From Curtobacterium sp. VKM Ac-2922 (GTDB taxonomy: Bacteria > Actinomycetota > Actinomycetes > Actinomycetales > Microbacteriaceae): a stretch of 64,000 nt of DNA. The notes beneath the pieces are model-generated. The model worked only from the letters and a program-made list of their open reading frames with translations, was not told the origin of the DNA and did no database searches. Of this stretch, positions 50,509 through 59,221 are shown one piece after another (the first letter of the stretch is position 1; every line of letters starts with the position of its first letter). A program made the position numbers and the translations under genes. The stretch spans positions 62,001 through 126,000 of the forward strand of contig NZ_JALGRO010000002.1 of the NCBI RefSeq assembly GCF_022815645.1, read 5' to 3'.

Positions 50509-51457
50509 GAACGACCCCCAGGCGTCCGGAACAGGCACTGCGCAGATCCTCGATTCCCGTCATCCCCTCCACCTCACTTTCCCCTGACCCCGAGTCCAGG
50601 GTCTGCAGCCAGTCGCGCGGGGCGGAACGGTACGCGGCAGGCATCGCGTCGCCGGCGGCGTCTATCGCCCGCTGCCAGCTCAGCACGCGCGGCACGACCG
50701 CGAGCGTGGTCGCCAGCCCAACCAGGTGCTGCACGTCCGGGTCCGCGGCCACGCCGGGCTCGTCGAAGAACGTCTCCAGGTAGGCGTCCACCGCGCCGGG
50801 CACGTCCTCGCGGCCGGCGACCAGCAGGCTGCAGAACGGATGCGACACGCTGGCGTCGCCCCAGTCGAACGGCACGGCATCCCGCGCGAAGGCGTTCCCC
50901 GTGTGCAGGTCACCGTGGTCGAGTGTCGCCATCGGCAGGAGCTCGTCGAGTTCGGCGGCGGTGTCGCTGAGCATGGGGAGCACCGACCGGAGCTCGGGCG
51001 CCCACCGATCCACGAGCGCAGCAGCGACCTCCGGCAGCACCCCGAGACGCACGTCGGGCACGCCGGCGCGTACCAGGTCGTCGGCGGCCGCGGGTTCCGT
51101 CGCCCACTGGACCTCCGCGACGTTGCGCATGACCTGCTGCCACACAGCGTCCCGCTCGGACGCATCCGCGAGCCGCACGATCGGCCCACCGTCCGGCAGC
51201 AGCACGTGGTTGCCCTGCACAGCGATCGCGCGCTGCACGTGGGGGATGCCGTGGAGTGCGAGCACCTCGAGCAGCGCGGGCTCGATCGCGGCGCCGTCGG
51301 GCGCGGTCTTCAGGTACCGGTCACCGTCGCCGGTGCGGACACGCCAGACGGTGCTCCACGCGCGCTGCCGCACCTGCTCGACGGCCACCACGTCGGCGCC
51401 CTGCGCAGCGAGCACCTCGCGGGCCCACGACACCGCGTCCGTCCGGTCGTCGCGCAC
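50477..51457 (-). CDS. Phosphotransferase (APH family)
   Basis: A 326-aa kinase-like protein from GTG 51457. The Brenner motif LDHGDLHTGNAF and the metal-binding PFDWGDASVSHPF are intact, so phosphotransfer to a hydroxyl of a small molecule is likely; the substrate is unknown. The last 40 residues are unusual: they read antisense through the two tRNA-Gly 3'-end copies, giving EGMTGIE twice, and the stop lies inside the tRNA gene. The original C-terminus was therefore probably shorter and replaced by recombination. Confidence 0.85.
   Translation of the reverse strand: MRDDRTDAVSWAREVLAAQGADVVAVEQVRQRAWSTVWRVRTGDGDRYLKTAPDGAAIEPALLEVLALHGIPHVQRAIAVQGNHVLLPDGGPIVRLADASERDAVWQQVMRNVAEVQWATEPAAADDLVRAGVPDVRLGVLPEVAAALVDRWAPELRSVLPMLSDTAAELDELLPMATLDHGDLHTGNAFARDAVPFDWGDASVSHPFCSLLVAGREDVPGAVDAYLETFFDEPGVAADPDVQHLVGLATTLAVVPRVLSWQRAIDAAGDAMPAAYRSAPRDWLQTLDSGSGESEVEGMTGIEDLRSACSGRLGVVLEGMTGIEPA
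50488..50571. repeat. Direct repeat of the tRNA-Gly 3' end (att-like)
   Basis: CGATTCCCGTCATCCCCTCC, plus a terminal A, occurs at 50488-50508 (the T-arm and acceptor of tRNA-Gly) and again at 50551-50571. Only 42 bases separate the copies. Duplicated tRNA 3' ends are the usual footprint of tyrosine-recombinase integration. Confidence 0.8.
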
Positions 51458-51460
51458 GTG

Positions 51461-51772
51461 TCAGACCGCCTGGATCGTCTCGGCCTCGATCTCCTGTCGC
51501 AACATCCGGTAGTGGTCTTCCCAACCGGGGGTTCCGCGCCCGGCTGCGTGCAGGGGTCCGCGTACCGCACCGATACCGGCTTCGAGTGCATCGATCTCGC
51601 TCGGAGCATCCACCACGAGCGAGAACGTCATCGTCCGCTGGGACAGGTCGATCGCGATGTCCTGGTCGAGACCATCGGTGTCGAAGAAGGCATCGGCGAT
51701 CGCGTCGACATGCGACTCGATGTCCTCGGCATCAGTGGCCGCGCATTCGAGCCGCAGCGAGTAGTTCGTCAT
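51461..51772 (-). CDS. Unrecognised small protein
   Basis: A 103-aa protein with two possible ATGs (51775 and 51772) after GGAGGG. It contains YSLRLECAATDAEDIESHVD, which looks like a ferredoxin-type beta-alpha-beta fold, and a C-terminal helix (GTPGWEDHYRMLRQEIEAET). It ends three bases before the phosphotransferase start, so they are probably co-transcribed. Confidence 0.65.
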   Translation of the reverse strand: MTNYSLRLECAATDAEDIESHVDAIADAFFDTDGLDQDIAIDLSQRTMTFSLVVDAPSEIDALEAGIGAVRGPLHAAGRGTPGWEDHYRMLRQEIEAETIQAV

Positions 51773-51858
51773 CATGCGCCCTCCGGTCACCAGCATCCTA
51801 TGGACGAGCAACGACGGCTGCACCTGCCACGGAGGACCGCCGCGACCCCGTGCGCCGA

Positions 51859-51900
51859 TGATCGCTCGGTGCGAGGAAAGAACCTCGCACCGAGCGATCA
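51859..51900 (-). terminator. Terminator after the GH18 gene
   Basis: A perfect 18-bp stem with arm TGATCGCTCGGTGCGAGG and a six-base AAAGAA loop, 23 bases after the GH18 stop. Confidence 0.85.
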
Positions 51901-51923
51901 ACGGCGCACCAGCGCCGCGGCCA

Positions 51924-52883
51924 CTACCGGTCGACCGCCGCCTGCCCGTAGAGCACCTTCGTGAACGACGACACGTACGGCGAGACGTCACCGTCCGGCA
52001 GGTTGTACGTCATGAAGACGCCGTACCCGTCGGCCTTCGACCGCTGCGCGAGCGACACCGCGGTGGACTGCGGCGTGTTCTGGATGTCGACGGCCGCAGC
52101 GGAGAGCCGGTCCTTGCCGAGCCCCGGGATCGACGGCGCCGAGTACGTGCCGTAGTACGGGTTCCAGGCGTAGTCGAGCTTCGACCCGATCGACGGGCTC
52201 GAGGCGGACAACGACGTCGACGCCGGGCCGATGTCGTAGAACGAGATGAGCTTGCCGGGCATGTCCGCACGGAGCGCGCTGATCAGCCAGCCGATGGACT
52301 GGTCGTTCGGCTGCGCGGTGCCGTTCACGCCGTAGTCGGAGTACTCGTCGTCCAGGTCGACCCCGTCGAGGCCGTACTTCGACACCGTCGCGGCCACCTG
52401 GGACGCGAAGTCGGCCGCCGCGGCCTGCGAGGTGAAGTTGGCGATGCCGGTGCCCTGGTGGTTGCCGAGGACCGACAGCGACACCTTGATGCCCTTGGCC
52501 TGCAGCGGACGGATCTGTGTCGCCGCGGCGTCGAGCGTGGCCTGCACGTTCTCGTTGTTGTACAAGACGGCACGGCCGTCCTGGTTGTTGATGTTCGCGG
52601 CGAAGATGATCGCCACGTCGAACGCGTTCGCACCGTTCGCCAGCGTGTACCGGCCGACGTTCGACAGCTGGTCGTTGTTGACCTCGACGTACGCGATGCT
52701 CGTCGGCCCGGTCTTGGTCGGTGCCGCGTGCGGCTGCCGGCCGTGACCGACCCCGTGGTGGGCACCGTGCCCGTGCGCGAGGCCGGTCGGCGAGGGCGCA
52801 GCCGATGCAGCCGCTGGCGCGAGCGTCCCGGCGAGCACCGCCGCGACAGCCGCAACGACGACGGACTTCATGGACTTCTTCAT
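51924..52883 (-). CDS. Secreted endo-beta-N-acetylglucosaminidase, EndoH-like (GH18)
   Basis: A 319-aa protein. Residues 1-28 form a Sec signal peptide (VVVAAVAAVLAGTLAPAAAS), followed by a His-rich segment. The GH18 active-site motif DxxDxDxE is DGVDLDDE (173-180) with catalytic E180. The neighbourhood YGLDGVDLDDEYSDYG is that of EndoH/EndoS-type enzymes, which cleave between the two core GlcNAc residues of N-glycans. It would release high-mannose or hybrid glycans outside the cell. The gene follows the GH38 gene after a hairpin and has its own AGGAG. Confidence 0.85.
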   Translation of the reverse strand: MKKSMKSVVVAAVAAVLAGTLAPAAASAAPSPTGLAHGHGAHHGVGHGRQPHAAPTKTGPTSIAYVEVNNDQLSNVGRYTLANGANAFDVAIIFAANINNQDGRAVLYNNENVQATLDAAATQIRPLQAKGIKVSLSVLGNHQGTGIANFTSQAAAADFASQVAATVSKYGLDGVDLDDEYSDYGVNGTAQPNDQSIGWLISALRADMPGKLISFYDIGPASTSLSASSPSIGSKLDYAWNPYYGTYSAPSIPGLGKDRLSAAAVDIQNTPQSTAVSLAQRSKADGYGVFMTYNLPDGDVSPYVSSFTKVLYGQAAVDR

Positions 52884-52906
52884 GACACTCCTCTTCGAGT
52901 GATGAA

Positions 52907-52928
52907 CCGGACGACGGACGTCGTCCGG
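52907..52928 (-). terminator. Hairpin between the GH38 and GH18 genes
   Basis: Two perfect 9-nt arms, CCGGACGAC and GTCGTCCGG, around GGAC, four bases before the GH38 stop. It may reduce, not abolish, read-through from the ABC/GH38 operon into the GH18 gene. Confidence 0.55.
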
Positions 52929-52931
52929 CGT

Positions 52932-55900
52932 TCAGCTCCGCGGGAAGCGGAAGGTACGGACCTCGAACGCGTCGACGGGGAAGCTCCAGCTGCCGTCGGT
53001 CGAGGAGGCCGCCGTGACACCGGGCAGCGCCGGGTCGGTCTCCTCGAGCAGGGTGACCTCGACCGGGTCGCCGAAGGGTCCGTCGACCGACAGGCCACCG
53101 GACCCCCGGCGCCCCGCGGGCTCGTACACGCGCACGACCAGGTCGCCCGAGCGGTCGTCGGCGAGCTTCACGCTCGACACCACGACGTCGCCCGATGCCC
53201 GTACGAGGGGCGCGAAGGCACTGCCGCCCGACACCGTGCGCGACGCGGTGTTCATCGCGATGCCGGCCGTGGTCGCACCGACGACGTCCGTCCCGATCAC
53301 CATGCCGTAGCGGTGCGTCTGCAGACCCTGGTCCGTCTCGGGGTCCGGGAACCGCGGCGCACGCAGCAGCGACAGCCGCACGGTCGTCGTGACGTGTCCG
53401 TCGACGGCGTCGCGGGTGGTGTCGAAGCCGTGGATCGAGTCGTTCACGAGCGCCACGCCGAATCCGGGTTCCTCGACGAGCACGTAGCGGTGCATCGAGG
53501 TCTCGAACTTGGCAGCCTCCCACGAGGTGTTCGTGTGGGTGACCCGCTTCTGCGCGCCGAACTGGGTCTCGGCGACGGTGTGCTCGGCGCGGACGTCGAG
53601 CGGGAACGCCACCTTGAGGAACTTCTCGATCTCGTGCCAGTCGGTGCGCTGGTCGACCTCGAGGGTGCGCGACCCCGGCGCCAAGCTGAGCTCCTGCGTG
53701 AGCGTCGACGACCCGAAGCTGCGCGACACGACGATCCGGGCCACCCCGGCAGCGTCGACGGACGACGTCAGCGCGTCCACCTGCACCAGGTCCTCGACCC
53801 GGTTGCGGTAGTAGCGGTCGACGTCCCAGGCGTCCCACATGTTCGGGAAGTCCTGGTGCAGCTGCAGCCGGTTCGCGACCTGCCCGGACGCGATCGCCTG
53901 GCGCCCGGTGGTCAGGTCGACGGCGCTGGTCACCAGGCCGCGGCCGTCGATGGTGATCTGGACGAGCTCGTTCGTGAGCACGACGCCGCCGTCGACGTCC
54001 TCGAGCATGACCGGCGTCCCCGGTGCGACGTCCTCCGCACGCGTCGCGCCGAGTGCGGGGGCACCGGACCGGAGGCTCGGGGCCGCGTTCACGACGACCG
54101 AGCCGTCCCCGGGACCGACGAGAGCCGACAGGGCGGACGCGATGAGGGCCTCCAGACGGTCGGCGACCTCGGCGTACTTCGCGACCGCTTCGCGGTGCAC
54201 CCACGCGATCGACGTGCCCGGCAGGATGTCGTGGAACTGCTGCAGCAGCACCTGCTGCCACAGCGCGTCGAGCTCGTCGTAGGGGTACTCGTACCCGGTG
54301 CGCGCGGCTGCGGTGGCTGCCCACAGCTCGGCCTCGAGCAGCAGGTGCTCGCTGCGACGGTTGCCCTGCTTGGTCTGGTGCTGGCTGGTCAGCGTCGCAC
54401 GGTGCAGCTCGAGGTAGAGCTCCCCGACCCACACGGGCGGGTCCGGCAGCTCGGCCTTGGCCCGGTCGAAGAACGCGTCGGGGTGCTCCCACGTGACGCG
54501 GGCGCTGCCCTCGAGGTCGGCGAGCCGGGCTGCCGTGCCGGTCATCTCACGGGTGGTGCCACCGCCGCCGTCACCCCAGCCGACCGGGGCGATCGACCCC
54601 GACGCCAGCCGGTTCTCGCGGAACTGGCGTGAGGCCTTGGCGACCTCGGACCCGGACAGACGCGAGTTGTACGTGTCCATCGACGGGAAGTGCGAGAACA
54701 CGCGCGACCCGTCGATGCCCTCCCACAGGAACGTGTGGTGCGGGAACTTGTTCACCTGGTTCCACGAGATCTTCTGCGTGAAGAACCACGCGAAGCCCGC
54801 GCGGCGCATCAGCTGCGGGAGCGCCGGCGAGTACCCGAAGCTGTCGGGCAGCCACACGCCCTCGGGCCGGATGCCGAACTCACGCTCGAAGAACCGCTGC
54901 CCCTGCGAGAACTGCCGGACGAGGCTCTCGCCGGTCGGCATCACCGTGTCGGACTCGACCCACATCCCGCCGAGCGGCAGGAACCGTCCGGCGGCGACGG
55001 CGTCCTTGACCCGCGCGTAGACCTCGGGGCGGTGCTCCTTGATCCACGCGTACTGCTGGGCGCTGGACATGCCGTACAGGAAGTCGTCGGTCTGGTCGAT
55101 GAGCTCGGTCATCGTCGAGGTGGTGCGGGCGACCTTGCGGATCGTCTCGCGCACCGGCCACAGCCACGCGGAGTCGATGTGGGCGTGGCCGACGGCCGAG
55201 ATCCGGTGCGCCGAGGCCTCGGCGGGTGCGGCGAGCACGTCGACGAGCGCCGCACGGGCATCGGGGGCGGTCGCGGCGATGTGCTGCAGGTCGAGGGCGT
55301 CGAGCGCGTCGTCGAGCGCCTGCAGGATGCGCATCCGACGCGGACCCTCGCGCAGTTCCTCCTGCAGCTCGAGCAGCACGGCGATGTCGAGAGCCAGTTC
55401 GTGCACCTCGGACTCGAACACGGCCAGGTCCATCCGACGGCTGGTGTAGAGCTTCTTCGACGACGCGGTCTGCACGTCGCCCTCGTGCGTGACGAGGAAG
55501 GGGTGGTAGTCGAGCAGCACGGGGTTCGACGCCGCCTCGACGAAGAACTCGACGGTCTCGCCGCCCACGGCCCGTTCGGCGACGAGCACCCACTGGTTGC
55601 GCGGGTTGATCGACTTCACCGGGGTGCCGTCGGCGAGGTACACGAGCCCCTCGCACTGGAAGCCCGGCATGTTCGGATCGAAGCCCAGGTCGATGACGGC
55701 CTCGACACGGCGCCCGGCCCATGCGGACGGGACGGTGCCACGCAGCCGGAACCACGTCGTGCCCCACGCGGCACCCCAGGTCGTGCCGACGTCGTACGGC
55801 TCGAAGGTCAGCGTCAGGCCCTCGGCGGGGGCGATCGGCTCTCCGGGCAGCTCGTGCCACGCGGTGTCGAGCGGGACGGCCGTGGCGTGGACCGCCGGGG

Positions 55901-55961
55901 TGATGCGCTCGTCGAGGACCCGACGTGCGCGGCCGGTGGTCAGGGGGATGTCGTCGTGCAT
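52932..55961 (-). CDS. Alpha-mannosidase, GH38 family
   Basis: A 1009-aa cytoplasmic enzyme; ATG 55961 has GGAAGG upstream. Domains in order: N-terminal beta-sandwich (1-250), the (beta/alpha)7 catalytic domain from HAHIDSAWLWP (259-269, zinc ligands His259/His261-Asp263), the nucleophile D373 in WLPDSFGYSPALPQ, and the fourth ligand H577 in QQFHDILPGTS, then C-terminal beta domains with VTHTNTSWEAAKFET. It would trim alpha-mannose residues from imported N-glycans. No signal peptide is present, which fits use after uptake. It follows the GH5-type gene in the importer operon. Confidence 0.93.
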   Translation of the reverse strand: MHDDIPLTTGRARRVLDERITPAVHATAVPLDTAWHELPGEPIAPAEGLTLTFEPYDVGTTWGAAWGTTWFRLRGTVPSAWAGRRVEAVIDLGFDPNMPGFQCEGLVYLADGTPVKSINPRNQWVLVAERAVGGETVEFFVEAASNPVLLDYHPFLVTHEGDVQTASSKKLYTSRRMDLAVFESEVHELALDIAVLLELQEELREGPRRMRILQALDDALDALDLQHIAATAPDARAALVDVLAAPAEASAHRISAVGHAHIDSAWLWPVRETIRKVARTTSTMTELIDQTDDFLYGMSSAQQYAWIKEHRPEVYARVKDAVAAGRFLPLGGMWVESDTVMPTGESLVRQFSQGQRFFEREFGIRPEGVWLPDSFGYSPALPQLMRRAGFAWFFTQKISWNQVNKFPHHTFLWEGIDGSRVFSHFPSMDTYNSRLSGSEVAKASRQFRENRLASGSIAPVGWGDGGGGTTREMTGTAARLADLEGSARVTWEHPDAFFDRAKAELPDPPVWVGELYLELHRATLTSQHQTKQGNRRSEHLLLEAELWAATAAARTGYEYPYDELDALWQQVLLQQFHDILPGTSIAWVHREAVAKYAEVADRLEALIASALSALVGPGDGSVVVNAAPSLRSGAPALGATRAEDVAPGTPVMLEDVDGGVVLTNELVQITIDGRGLVTSAVDLTTGRQAIASGQVANRLQLHQDFPNMWDAWDVDRYYRNRVEDLVQVDALTSSVDAAGVARIVVSRSFGSSTLTQELSLAPGSRTLEVDQRTDWHEIEKFLKVAFPLDVRAEHTVAETQFGAQKRVTHTNTSWEAAKFETSMHRYVLVEEPGFGVALVNDSIHGFDTTRDAVDGHVTTTVRLSLLRAPRFPDPETDQGLQTHRYGMVIGTDVVGATTAGIAMNTASRTVSGGSAFAPLVRASGDVVVSSVKLADDRSGDLVVRVYEPAGRRGSGGLSVDGPFGDPVEVTLLEETDPALPGVTAASSTDGSWSFPVDAFEVRTFRFPRS

Positions 55962-56007
55962 GGTGCCTTCCGGGGCGTGTGGCGGGGCCGGTGGTGAGCC
56001 GGGACGG

Positions 56008-57387
56008 TCAGGGCATCGTCGCGGGGTGCGCGACGCTGCGTGGTTCATGGTGCACGTCACCGGGGACGTCCACCCAGGTGGTGATGCCGCGGGCGTCGAG
56101 CAGCGCCCGGTCGGTCAGCCGCGAGCGCAGCACGACCTGGGGGCCGCGCCCGTGCTGTTCGGCGAGCGCGAGCCACGCGGCGGCGAAGCGGCCACCGGGC
56201 GCGCACTCGGCACGGACGCCGAACGCCGGGGAGCCGTCGGGGCGCACGTCGTCGAGCACGAGCCCGACGTCCGGGCCGGAGGCGCGAACCCCGGAGGCGC
56301 CAACCCCGGCCGCGCGGACGTCTGCCGCGCGACCGCCGAACTGCTGCGCCATCGCCCGGAACCGCTCCCCCGTGGGCTTCACGCGCCCCTCGTTGGTCAG
56401 CAGGCCGAGGTCGTACTCCAGCTCGGGGAAGTCCGCGAGTGACCGCGACACGTCGTGCGAGCACCACCACGTGACGCCGAGCAGGTGCTGCACGTCGAGG
56501 GCGTGCCGGATGGTCTGCTCGGTGAACGACGGGGCGTCGGCGACGTCGACCACGTTCGTCGGCGCTCCCACCTCTTGCAGCCAGTTCGGCCGGTCCGCGC
56601 GGTGGTTCCACGCGGCGGCGAGCTGCAGCAGGTACTCGCCGTGCCGCACGGACCCGGCGCCGAGGGCTCCGTGGACCGCTGCCGTGCCGTTGAACACCCA
56701 CGAGTGCGTGACCGTGGCGTCGCCGTGGTCGGCGGCGTGCTCCGGCCCGAAGGGCTGGGCGTCGTCGTACCACGCCGCGTCGTACTGGGCCACGGTGACC
56801 AGCGGCACCGGACGCGACCCGCTGCCGGCGTCGGGCGACGCGACGGACGGCAGCCGGGCCTCCAGTCCGTCCCTGGCCGCCGCGACCATCGCGGCTGCCC
56901 ACGTGTGCCCCTGCGCGGGCGTGATGCCGTGCGGGGACGGGTGCGGGGCGTGGGCGAACTGGTTGACCTCGTTGCCGATGGTGATCCCGAGCAGGTTCGG
57001 CCGGTCCCCCACCGCCGCGGCGAGCGCCCGGACGTAGGCGCCGGTCGACGCGACGACGTCGGGGTCGGTGAACATGTTGCGCCGGTGCCACGAGTCGAGC
57101 CACGACGGCAGGAAGTCGAAGCTCGACAGGTGTCCCTGCAGTGCGTCGACGTTGACGTCGAGCCCGAAGGACCCCGCCAGGTCGACGACCGTGCGGACGT
57201 CGTCGAGCGCCTGCTGCCGGATGAGCGTCCGGTTCGGCTGGACGACCGGCCACAGCGGGAAGACCCGCACGTGGTCCGCGCCGAGCGACGCGATCGCTTC
57301 GAGGTCGCGAGCCGTGTCCGACGCCGAGAAGTCCAGCCACGAGTGGAACCAGCCGACCGATGGCGTGTAGTTGACACCGAAGCGCAT
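56008..57387 (-). CDS. Glycoside hydrolase, clan GH-A, probable GH5_18 beta-mannosidase
   Basis: A 459-aa protein starting MRFGVNYTPSVGWFHSWLDF. The acid/base E140 lies in LGITIGNEVNQF and the nucleophile E272 in NWLQEVGAPTNV. HGEYLLQLAAAWNHRADRPN, VTWWCSHDVSRSLADFPELE and the N-terminal phrase FGVNYTP are characteristic of the bifidobacterial GH5_18 group, which acts on the Man-beta-1,4-GlcNAc core left after alpha-mannose removal. No signal peptide is present. Subfamily assignment is from memory of the motifs and should be treated as probable. ATG 57387 overlaps the upstream permease stop. Confidence 0.75.
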   Translation of the reverse strand: MRFGVNYTPSVGWFHSWLDFSASDTARDLEAIASLGADHVRVFPLWPVVQPNRTLIRQQALDDVRTVVDLAGSFGLDVNVDALQGHLSSFDFLPSWLDSWHRRNMFTDPDVVASTGAYVRALAAAVGDRPNLLGITIGNEVNQFAHAPHPSPHGITPAQGHTWAAAMVAAARDGLEARLPSVASPDAGSGSRPVPLVTVAQYDAAWYDDAQPFGPEHAADHGDATVTHSWVFNGTAAVHGALGAGSVRHGEYLLQLAAAWNHRADRPNWLQEVGAPTNVVDVADAPSFTEQTIRHALDVQHLLGVTWWCSHDVSRSLADFPELEYDLGLLTNEGRVKPTGERFRAMAQQFGGRAADVRAAGVGASGVRASGPDVGLVLDDVRPDGSPAFGVRAECAPGGRFAAAWLALAEQHGRGPQVVLRSRLTDRALLDARGITTWVDVPGDVHHEPRSVAHPATMP

Positions 57388-58346
57388 CAGCCCTTCACAC
57401 CGCCCTCTTCGACGCCCTTGAAGAAGAACCGCTGCAAGACGGCGAAGATCACGGCGATCGGGATGAACGCGATCATGGTGCCCGCGGCGATCAGGCGCTG
57501 GTCGGTGCCGAACGTGCCGCGCAGGTACTCCAGGCCCACCGTCAGCGTGAGCTTGTCCGGGGACTGCAGGACGATGAGCGGCCACAGGAAGTCGTCCCAC
57601 GCCCCGATGAACGAGAAGATCGCGATGACGGCGATCGTCCCCTGCACCGCCGGCAGCGAGATGTAGCGCAGCCGCTGCCAGGCGTTCGCGCCGTCCATCA
57701 CGGCGGCCTGGTCGATCTCGTCCGGGATCTGCCGGAACGCGTTGAACATGAGCAGCACGTTGAGCGCCGCGATCATGCCGGGCAGGGCGACGCCGACCAG
57801 GTTGTCGGCCAGGCCGAGGTCCTTGACGGTGACGAACTGCGAGATGATCGTCGCCTCGCCGGGCAGCACGAGCGTGGCCAGGAACAGCCCGAGCACGGCC
57901 TTGCGGAAGCGCCACTGCAGCCGGGCCAGGGCGAAGCCCGCCAGGGTCGCGAACACGATGTTCCCGATGACGTCGATCGCGGCGACGATCAGCGAGTTGC
58001 CGATGTACCCGAAGACGGGGATCGCCTCGCCGACGCGCAGGTAGTTGCCGATCGTCGGCTGGCTCGGGATGAACGACGGGTTGGCGGTGTAGATGTCCTC
58101 GCCGGCGCCCTTGAGCGAAGTCGACAGCTGCCACAGGAACGGGCCGATCGTGATGAACAGCACCACGACGAGCAGCACGTACCGGATCGCCTTCTCGCGC
58201 GGGGACATGACGCCCCAGGCGGCGCGGCGCCGCTTGCGGGGCGGCCTGGAGGCTCCCCCTGCGCCCGTCGCGCCCGTCACGTCCGGCGTCGGTGCGGCGG
58301 CACCCGCGGTGCCGCCGATGACCGGTTCGGTCGTCGTGTTCGTCAT
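57387..58346 (-). CDS. Carbohydrate ABC transporter permease (MalG-like)
   Basis: A 319-aa inner-membrane permease with a 45-residue cytoplasmic, Pro/Ala/Arg-rich N-terminal extension and six helices. The EAA loop that contacts the ATPase is DQAAVMDGANAWQRLRYISL. It is the second permease of a CUT1-type sugar importer. It overlaps genes on both sides by four bases. No ATPase gene is in the operon, so a shared MsiK-like ATPase must serve. Confidence 0.93.
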   Translation of the reverse strand: MTNTTTEPVIGGTAGAAAPTPDVTGATGAGGASRPPRKRRRAAWGVMSPREKAIRYVLLVVVLFITIGPFLWQLSTSLKGAGEDIYTANPSFIPSQPTIGNYLRVGEAIPVFGYIGNSLIVAAIDVIGNIVFATLAGFALARLQWRFRKAVLGLFLATLVLPGEATIISQFVTVKDLGLADNLVGVALPGMIAALNVLLMFNAFRQIPDEIDQAAVMDGANAWQRLRYISLPAVQGTIAVIAIFSFIGAWDDFLWPLIVLQSPDKLTLTVGLEYLRGTFGTDQRLIAAGTMIAFIPIAVIFAVLQRFFFKGVEEGGVKG

Positions 58347-59221
58347 CGGTCCGCCTTGCTGTTCATGCGTGCCAGGGCGAGCATCGGGATGAGCGTCACG
58401 GCGAAGAGCAGCAGGCTCAGGGCGGACGCGTAGCCGAGGTTGCCGGTGAAGCCGCGAGCGTACTGCTGGATGAGCATGACCAGGGAGTTGTCCTGGCCAC
58501 CCGGGCCGCCCGTGCCGTTCGTCAGGATGTAGAGCTCGCTGAACACCCGGAGCGCGCTGACGCACACCAGGATGCCGACCAGCGTCATGGTGCCGCGGAC
58601 GCCGGGCATCGTGACCGACCAGAACCGGCGGATCGACCCGGCCCCGTCGAGCGCGGCTGCTTCGTGCAGCTCCTTGCCGACGTTCCCCAGGGCCGCCAGG
58701 AAGATGATCATGTAGTAGCCCAGCCCCTTCCAGACGGTCAGGCTGATCGCGCTGAACAGCAGCAGCCACCGGTCGGTCAGGAACGGGATGCTGCCGTGGG
58801 CGATGCCGAGGGACTGCACCATCTCGTTGATGACCCCGCGGTCGTCGAGGATCCAGTTCCAGATCAGCCCGACGACCACCGCGCTCGCGATCACCGGCGT
58901 GTAGTACGCGGTGCGGAAGAACGCGATGCCCGGCAGCTTCTGCTGGACCAGCACGGCCATCAACAGCGGCAGGACCGTCAGCAGCGGCAGGCAGATCGCC
59001 ATGTAGATGACGCTGTTGAGCAGCGCCTCCCACACCTGCGGGTCGGCGAGCAGGGTCTGGAAGTTCGCCAGACCGACCCACCGGCTGACCCCGCCGAGCG
59101 GGCTGGCGTTCGTGAACGACAGCCGCACGGTGTTGATCGACGGCCAGAGACTGAACGCCAGCAGCCAGACGAGCGCCGGCAGGACGAGCAGCCAGGGCGT
59201 GAACCAGCGGTTGGCGCGCAT
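58343..59221 (-). CDS. Carbohydrate ABC transporter permease (MalF-like)
   Basis: A 292-aa permease with six helices beginning RANRWFTPWLLVLPALVWLL. The EAA loop is ELHEAAALDGAGSIRRFWSV. Together with the 57387 permease it forms the transmembrane part of the importer. Start and stop codons overlap those of its neighbours. Confidence 0.93.
   Translation of the reverse strand: MRANRWFTPWLLVLPALVWLLAFSLWPSINTVRLSFTNASPLGGVSRWVGLANFQTLLADPQVWEALLNSVIYMAICLPLLTVLPLLMAVLVQQKLPGIAFFRTAYYTPVIASAVVVGLIWNWILDDRGVINEMVQSLGIAHGSIPFLTDRWLLLFSAISLTVWKGLGYYMIIFLAALGNVGKELHEAAALDGAGSIRRFWSVTMPGVRGTMTLVGILVCVSALRVFSELYILTNGTGGPGGQDNSLVMLIQQYARGFTGNLGYASALSLLLFAVTLIPMLALARMNSKADR

Noticed and set aside
52932-54632. 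Long plus-strand frame covering the GH18 and GH38 genes
   Set aside because: It is the antisense shadow of two genes with intact catalytic motifs.
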